Source: Bullera alba (lineage: Eukaryota > Basidiomycota > Tremellomycetes > Tremellales > Bulleraceae). Taken from it: DNA of 64,000 nt. Below, one piece after another: positions 58,721 to 64,000 of the stretch; within the stretch, counting starts at the first letter, position 1, and each line of letters starts with the position of its first letter. Where the stretch lies: the NCBI GenBank assembly GCA_001600095.1, contig BCIX01000001.1:2108001-2172000 (forward strand). Reading direction: 5' to 3'. The notes beneath the pieces are model-generated. The model was not told the origin of the DNA and did not search any database. It was given only the letters and a program-made list of their open reading frames with translations. The position numbers and the translations under genes were made by a program.

Positions 58721-60391
58721 TCAATCCTGGAACAGACTCACTCTCGTCCACTTCTTGCCCTGCCACCATCTGGTGAGCAGCATGATTGGCCAGAAGACGT
58801 GCCAGAGAACGATGAACGGGATCCAGTCATCGGCAATGAGCGATGGATCGACCCTCCAATTGACTGGCTCCTCGCTGGGTCGGATCCCACGCTTGACCAC
58901 CGCCGAGGCGGGCAGCGAAGCGTGGATGTAGCTGAGGAGGTCGTGTGAAGGAACGAGGAGGGGGAGATATCGCATGATCAGATCGTTGTAGATCCAAGAC
59001 CTGGGCGCTGTCTTCGGGTTTGGGCGCAGAGTTTCCTCAGAACGGGACTGGTATTGAGGGTCGTAACATGATGCGAGCTTGGATAGGGGTAGAAGGATGA
59101 CAGCGGTGTGTACTCTGGCATTACATTCCAACGGGTACAATTGGCCGTCTTTGGTCGATTGGATGAAGTCGAATGAGAAGTGCCCTGTCAGTCGACGTGG
59201 TTCACCATTGGGCGTGGGATCTTGTTGCAATTTGGCCAATAGCTTTCTTGTCCATTCTTCTGCTTGTTTCCCAACCACCTCGCTCGTAGCGTTCTCGTAT
59301 GTCATGAGCATGTCGTTGGAGGGACAGGTGACAAAGGCGGTGACTTGGCCTAAGAGTACTGAAGCGTGTGTACACCATTCTACGCCGGTCAGCACAGTGT
59401 CCGAGATCAAAGCTGACTCGACCCCTAACACACCTTGACCGGGAATGAATTCTTGAAAGACGTAGGGACACTCTTTGGTGATTTTCAGCCTCAAACCCTC
59501 CAACATCTTTCTCGTGCTGCTCAACCCCACATCATCTCCCTTGAGCGGGTAGAGGGTCATATCCCCTCTGTTCTCATCTAGGTCCATACACTTGAGGATG
59601 TACTTCGGTTCTCTGCCCTGTCCGTCTTTCGGTCCTTCCTCCATTAAGAAAGCCAATGCCTCACTTGTGCTGGTCACCATTCTGCCTTTAGGCGTCAACA
59701 TCCCAAACCTCTCCACCAGGGCCATGAACCTGTCCTTGTCGTGGAGGTCGAGCATCGTTTCCGGATCCTGGATCCAGGTCCTACATCTCCCCTTCGTCTC
59801 AGCTGCCATTTCCTCGGCCGCCCTCGCATCCTCCACAGAGTTGCCAGCCCCGGAGACCGGAATGAATAGCGTCACGGAGTGTTGTTGAGCAATGGCAATC
59901 AGCCGGGTGGAATAGCTTTCGTAGGATTGAGCAGCCGGAGGAAGGATGTAGAATTGGTCAATCGCTTTGGAGAATCGCATAGGGCAGTATTCGCCCCAAC
60001 TAAGCCCCCATTCAAGTATCAGCTCCCCGCTCATACCAGATCAGTCAGTAATATCACCCACCCTTCCTCCTCCACGCCGATGACTTTCCATCCAGCCCTC
60101 TTGAATGCTCTAGCCAAACTATCAGACGATCAGCGCCGCCCTCTGGGAATACACGGAGCTCGCTCACTGAAGACCTTTGGACATTCGACCTCCGCTGATC
60201 ATCACGCATCCAGGAGCCCTTTTGTGTCCCTGTGAAGTAGCGATCCGCGACTCGTGGCCTCCTCCAATCCTGTCCTTGAGTATGCATGCCGCTACCGCCA
60301 CCAAAGAGACTGGCAGTAGCAAGAGCGATAACAGCGGCAGAACTACGCTCGAGAGCAAGTTCTGGGCTGTGTTCGGCACGACCCTGGGCAT
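58721..60391 (-). CDS. ATP-grasp ligase, mycosporine (MysC-like) type, membrane anchored
   Basis: Enzymes of this type activate 4-deoxygadusol with ATP and join an amino acid to make a mycosporine. Exons on the minus strand: 60168-60391, 60062-60118, 59434-59999, 58721-59379; 501 residues. Residues about 11-37 form a membrane segment. The conserved start ISGGRMSKGLHLARAFKRAG (65-84) is rebuilt across the first splice. Other motifs: RFSKAIDQFYILPP, FIPVSGAGNSVEDA, ILKCMDLDENRGDMTLYPL, FQEFIPGQEWCTHA (275-287, across the third splice), GHFSFDF (348-354) and LYPLECNARVHTA (363-375), which holds the ATP/metal ligands. The end (IPFIVLWHVFWPIMLL) is hydrophobic too. The intron at 60000-60061 was chosen over a 32-nt alternative. 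The family match is strong; the exact product is inferred. Confidence 0.85.
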
Positions 60392-61127
60392 GTTGAGCGA
60401 GAGATCGGAACGGCCGTATCAGTGTCAGTGATTTGGACCAAGATGCTGTTCAGCTGAGTAGCTTGACATGCAGGACAGAGGCCAGTTGGAGAAGGTTAAC
60501 CGCCTGTCCACCTCCACTCCGGCACCTCGCCTCGTTGCGACACCGTGTTGCAGTCTGCAGGCAGTCATAGTGTCTCCGTTACCGCTCACCGCCTGGTCCT
60601 GCCTGGTCTCGCTGGAATTTACGTCATGAGGGAAAGGGAGGATCTGCCCTGATGGTGTTAACCCTTGTTAACCTGTGTTGACCTCTTCCGCCAATTCTCG
60701 ATCGGGATTCCAACTCGAGACTCTCGATCCATTCGTTCTCGATCTCACGATCGGATTGATCTGATCGAGATTCGATTGAAAGTTTGCGAGATCGCAGCGT
60801 CGATTTCGATTATCGATAAGCGTCAAGCGATGCCTCCTGATGCCTCTGCCTCCACTTTGATCCTCCATAGGTGAGCTGCTGTACACTGTACTGTACTACA
60901 GGCTAAGGTCATCGCAAGTACTCGTACTGTTGTTTCCATTGACGGCGCAGATGCACAGAGTACAGACAGGTGATTCATGTACTCGACAGAGCTATGCTTT
61001 TGTTTGAACTTCTATTTACTGTACACAATTGTAGCTTCTTCGTGTCTAGAGAAGACTTCTGACTGACTCGACCATCTTTGTATGCTGCTATGAAACACCT
61101 AATCCCGACTTCTCACAAACGGACGCT
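60392..61127 (-). promoter_or_regulatory. Upstream region of the ATP-grasp gene
   Basis: 736 bp between the DDGS stop and the ATP-grasp start. It holds TTACGTCA (60619-60626, a CRE/bZIP-type octamer). It also has three degenerate GTTAACC-like copies at 60657-60684. Four TCGATC/GATCGA hexamers fall within 71 bp (60698-60703, 60724-60729, 60739-60744, 60763-60768). No gene is present, so no methyltransferase lies between the two mycosporine genes. Confidence 0.5.
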
Positions 61128-62900
61128 CTAGTTGCCAAATGTGCCGTTGACCTGAGTGGAATGTCAGTTTTGCTGCCTGTGTCGATGACCCAATGAACTC
61201 ACTCCGTTGGTAACGTGTCCAGTGCCGTCGACTGGGACACCACCTGCCTGGACGGCGGCCTTCTGAGCCTCTGAGCCGTCGGAGATACCGTTCCTCTTCA
61301 AGGATTCGGCAGTGGCCTTGCCCTGTCCGGTGGCAGACTTGCCAGCGTCGCCGTTGGCGTAAGCCTCGGGCTCAGCACCCAAGTCACCGGCATCGACATA
61401 AGCCTCCTTGCCCTCACCGGAGCCGTATCGGGACTTGACGAACTCCTTGTGCGTCTTCAAGACAGCACGGAGCTCGTCGATGGGGACGTCGTTGAGGAAG
61501 ATGCATTTGCCGAACTCGCCGTCAGGGATGGCGAATCTCTGCTTGCCGTCTCGGGTTTTCCTAGGATGTCGTTAGCAAGGTATCAATCTGGACTTTGATG
61601 GGGTACTCACTTGATAGCCTCGGTAGCAACGCTGATGAGCTGGTCGTCAAACGCCTCGTGGTCCATAGACAGACCGACGGACGAGATCAGACCGAACCAC
61701 TCGTCTCGCTGGGCATCGTTGAGGATGCCTCGGGAGTGAGCCAGGGTGATCGAGTAGGCCATGTCGATGGTGATGGCATGACCGTGTCTCAAGGGTATTC
61801 TTGGGGTCAACTCGAGGGTTGGCGACCAGGTGTGACCGAAAGCGATCACTCGGTCGAGACCCAGCTCGTGCAAGTTGGGCGATTCGAGCTAAGGAACAGT
61901 GTCAGTTTGATCCGGTACCGTGCAGAGGATAGGACTCACCTCGAGCATGACCTCAATACCCTTGTGGCAGATCTCCTTACCAGGAGCTCTGACATCCTCA
62001 CCTCCCTCCTGGTAGCCGAAGCCGGTCTCTACCAGCTTCTTGCCGTGCTTGACGAGGAGATCCCAAACGCTCTTCTCTCCGACCGATGCGATCTTGACGA
62101 GCTCGGCAAAACCGTTTCGGACCTGTGAGGTTCGTCAGTACGCTATCATGAGCTGTGCCAATGTTCTCACCTGGCCAACTGGCAGGGTTTTGAGCATGGA
62201 GAAGTCAAGGAAGGTGTGCAGAGGGGCGTGGTAGGCACCGAGTCTAGACTTAGAGTCAGCTGGGTGCTCACACCGAAAAGCGCGCAGCTCTACTCACCTG
62301 TTCTTCAGCTTTCGGTGGTTGAGACCGACCTTGATACTGACACTAGCGTCGATCAGGCCGATCAGAGTAGTGGGCACTCGGATGAAGTTACTGGTTCGTC
62401 GGTACGAGGCGCAAGCGTAACCAGCGACATCGGTGACGAGACCACCTCCAACAACGAGGGTGGGCTCAGTTCTGACGATACCGAAGGAGTCCATAGCGTC
62501 GACAATGTCGAGCATGGTCTGAGCACCGTAAGTATGAGTACTGTGGGAAGGAAGATCTCACTCACGGTCATGTTCTTGTTGATCTCTCCGCCCTTGATCA
62601 CCTTCCAGGTGATGGGGATGTTGTAGTGGTTAAAGTAGGCCTCAATCTGGTCCTTGTAGATGGGGTGAACGACTGGGAAGAGCCAGTTCAGCAGGATGAT
62701 CTACAGGCCACTCGTACCGACTCACTCGTGTCAATGACGATCAGGACTCTCTCCCATCGCTCGTAGATCTCGGCGAGGGTCTTGTTCTGGACGTCGAAGA
62801 CTGGGGAGGTGTAGTGGAAGTTGTACTTGAGCGCCTCGTAGCCCTCAACGGTGATGGAACCGTTGGCGGCCTTGGAGACTTTGGCGGTGAGGTCGGACAT
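61128..62900 (-). CDS. Sugar-phosphate cyclase, probable desmethyl-4-deoxygadusol synthase (DDGS)
   Basis: DDGS converts sedoheptulose 7-phosphate to desmethyl-4-deoxygadusol, the first step to mycosporines. Exons on the minus strand: 62726-62900, 62566-62672, 62298-62518, 62171-62243, 61940-62122, 61611-61888, 61203-61560, 61128-61151; 472 residues. The dehydroquinate-synthase fold shows NAD-site [11 protein letters not shown] (118-128), [22 protein letters not shown] (141-162), NGFAELVK with a metal Glu (195-202), FGHTWSP (270-276) and LRHGHAI with metal His residues. It is a stand-alone enzyme, whereas fungal dehydroquinate synthase is part of the AROM protein. The Gly/Ala-rich C-terminus (about 60 residues) is probably disordered. 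A related 2-epi-5-epi-valiolone synthase is the main alternative. Confidence 0.88.
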
Positions 62901-64000
62901 TGTGCTGATGGAGGTAAGGTTGAGTGGTAACAAGTCGGGATGAGTGAGGGAGTGGAATAGGGGAAGAAGAGAAAGAGTTGGTTGGGGGTGCGCTATATAT
63001 CCCAAGTCTGAGCCTGGCTTGCATGTCTGGTGTCCTGATCATGATGCGAGCTAATTGTGGGAGTGCGCATCGAGCCGATCGCCACGCCTCGCCCACCTGG
63101 CTTGCCAGGCTAGAAGCCAGAAGCCAGAAGCTGCAAAGCCAGGCGCCAGCAACGTGTCTGACACGGCTTTGTGTCATCGTCGACTGCCGGCGGGGGCGTG
63201 AGACAGAAGCCGATGTGACATCTGGCCTTGGAATGGATGCGGGGACCCCTCCGCCCTGAGCACTGATTCGTGGGAACAAGACACGATCGATCGAGAGAGG
63301 CTGATGAGAGGCTTCGAGACTCGCCGGGTCCTGCCGGGTCGATAGTCGAGAGCCGGACCGGCTGCTCGATGGCGTTTTTCGAGGGTGGTGACTGTGGTTG
63401 ACTGTATCTCTGCCTGCTGCGCTGCGATGCTGCGAGTACAGGGGGCTCAGCCAGACTGCCGCTCCTCGGTGAGTGCTGAGCGAGCTAACCGGAATCGAGA
63501 GCTCGGCGTCGATCTGGGCAGCTGCGTTATGGCATCAGACGACGCTCATTTCAGGATCTCTTCTGATCTCACTTCTGTTCCGGCTTTCAGTGCGTCAAGC
63601 GCGATCAAGCGACGTCAAGCGTGACTGACCATTGCGCATCTCTGAGGCAGAAGAGAGCGAGCGCGACTCTCTCTGCTGGGAATGGGAAGGGTAGTAACCG
63701 GACTCTCTATCGAGCGTCTCTGTCTGTCTCTGCGACCAGTCCTAGGACTCCCATGGCCTTGGCTCTCAGCCTGTCATGCTGTTCCCAGCTCCCACGACGC
63801 CCGTCCCTTTCTCACAGCTTGCCCTTCTCTCGTCGCCGGGGAACCGATTCCAACGATCCCACGACTCTCCATTCACCAGGTCCGTTACGTCACAGGTCCA
63901 AAAGCCTCCCGGTTCTCTTGCCTCTCCCGCGCCGCCCTGCTTCCCGCGATCGTGAAGCCTGTAATCTAATCGGATACGATGGTCACCGATCGTCGATATC
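62901..64000 (-). promoter_or_regulatory. Upstream region of the DDGS gene
   Basis: 1.1 kb to the window edge with no supported gene. A TATA-type sequence (CTATATAT, 62993-63000) lies about 95 bp before the ATG, followed by a pyrimidine-rich leader on the coding strand. Upstream is a perfect inverted repeat CCTGGC-TT-GCCAGG (63096-63109) next to three AGAAGC(C/T) copies (63113-63132 region). A TTACGTCA octamer lies at 63885-63892. The last 700 bp hold short motif-free frames only. Confidence 0.5.
62993..63000 (-). promoter_or_regulatory. TATA-box candidate of the DDGS gene
   Basis: The minus strand reads ATATATAG here, about 95 bp upstream of the DDGS ATG at 62900, with a CT-rich leader between. 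Position and sequence suit a TATA-driven, regulated promoter; the transcription start is not known. Confidence 0.45.

Noticed and set aside
60030..60061. A 32-nt intron ending at TATGAG in the ATP-grasp gene
   Set aside because: A 62-nt intron to 60000 has a better branch point and acceptor and yields VEEEGWGEYCPMRFSKAI, closer to the family pattern.
61128..62900. Reading the cyclase as a normal 3-dehydroquinate synthase
   Set aside because: In fungi that activity is the first domain of the pentafunctional AROM protein; this is a single-domain gene beside a MysC-like ligase, which favours DDGS. EEVS remains a less likely alternative.
1..64000. Transposons, CRISPR arrays or a mitochondrial/viral insertion
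   Set aside because: No transposase or reverse-transcriptase motifs, terminal repeats or spaced repeats were seen; gene content and introns are uniformly nuclear fungal.

Overview
This window comes from a basidiomycete nuclear genome, most likely a tremellomycete yeast. The genes are dense and split by many short introns, mostly 36 to 60 nt. These introns have GTGAGT/GTAAGT donors, a CTGAC-type branch point and an AG acceptor, and several gene families look tremellomycete or basidiomycete in type. I place 24 protein genes by joining exons where the reading phase and the family motifs agree. I see no rRNA, tRNA, CRISPR array or transposon. The species cannot be named from the sequence alone.

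Layout, left to right. 1-5.8 kb: the 3' part of the nucleolar methyltransferase RRP8, a FHIP (RAI16-like) endosome-motor adaptor, and histidinol-phosphatase HIS2. 6-15 kb: a short-chain dehydrogenase, the aprataxin-like HNT3, a Mahogunin-type RING ligase and the elongation factor EAF, all on the minus strand. 15.5-19.2 kb: a ubiquitin-conjugating enzyme with an unusual tail, and a mitochondrial PP2C (PTC5/PDP type). 19.7-28.7 kb: a large kelch/coiled-coil polarity protein and an enlarged glycerol kinase. 29.6-42 kb, all on the plus strand: a GT90 (CAP10-type) glycosyltransferase, a delta-12 desaturase, an unrecognised 1061-residue protein, and an ankyrin/CCCH RNA-binding protein. 43.8-51 kb: a 64-residue cysteine-rich metallothionein-like gene, a NOP6-like RRM protein, cytochrome c peroxidase and mitochondrial aconitase. 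52.9-56.6 kb: a bHLH factor (carrying two ambiguous bases) and a secreted ML-domain (NPC2-like) lipid-transfer protein.

The most interesting part is the right end, 57.4-63 kb. Two adjacent minus-strand genes encode a stand-alone dehydroquinate-synthase-like sugar-phosphate cyclase, best read as desmethyl-4-deoxygadusol synthase (DDGS), and an ATP-grasp ligase of the mycosporine (MysC-like) type. An aldo-keto reductase points toward them. Together they suggest a mycosporine (UV sunscreen) biosynthetic locus. The O-methyltransferase expected between these two steps is not in the window and may lie beyond the right edge. Both genes carry the octamer TTACGTCA upstream, which suggests shared bZIP control.

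The other genes are mostly housekeeping. Notable oddities among them are an 8-nt micro-exon holding the catalytic cysteine codon of the E2, a 10-nt micro-exon in the GT90 gene, a 65-residue insert inside a RING finger, a large acidic insert in glycerol kinase, and several introns that can be read through in frame.
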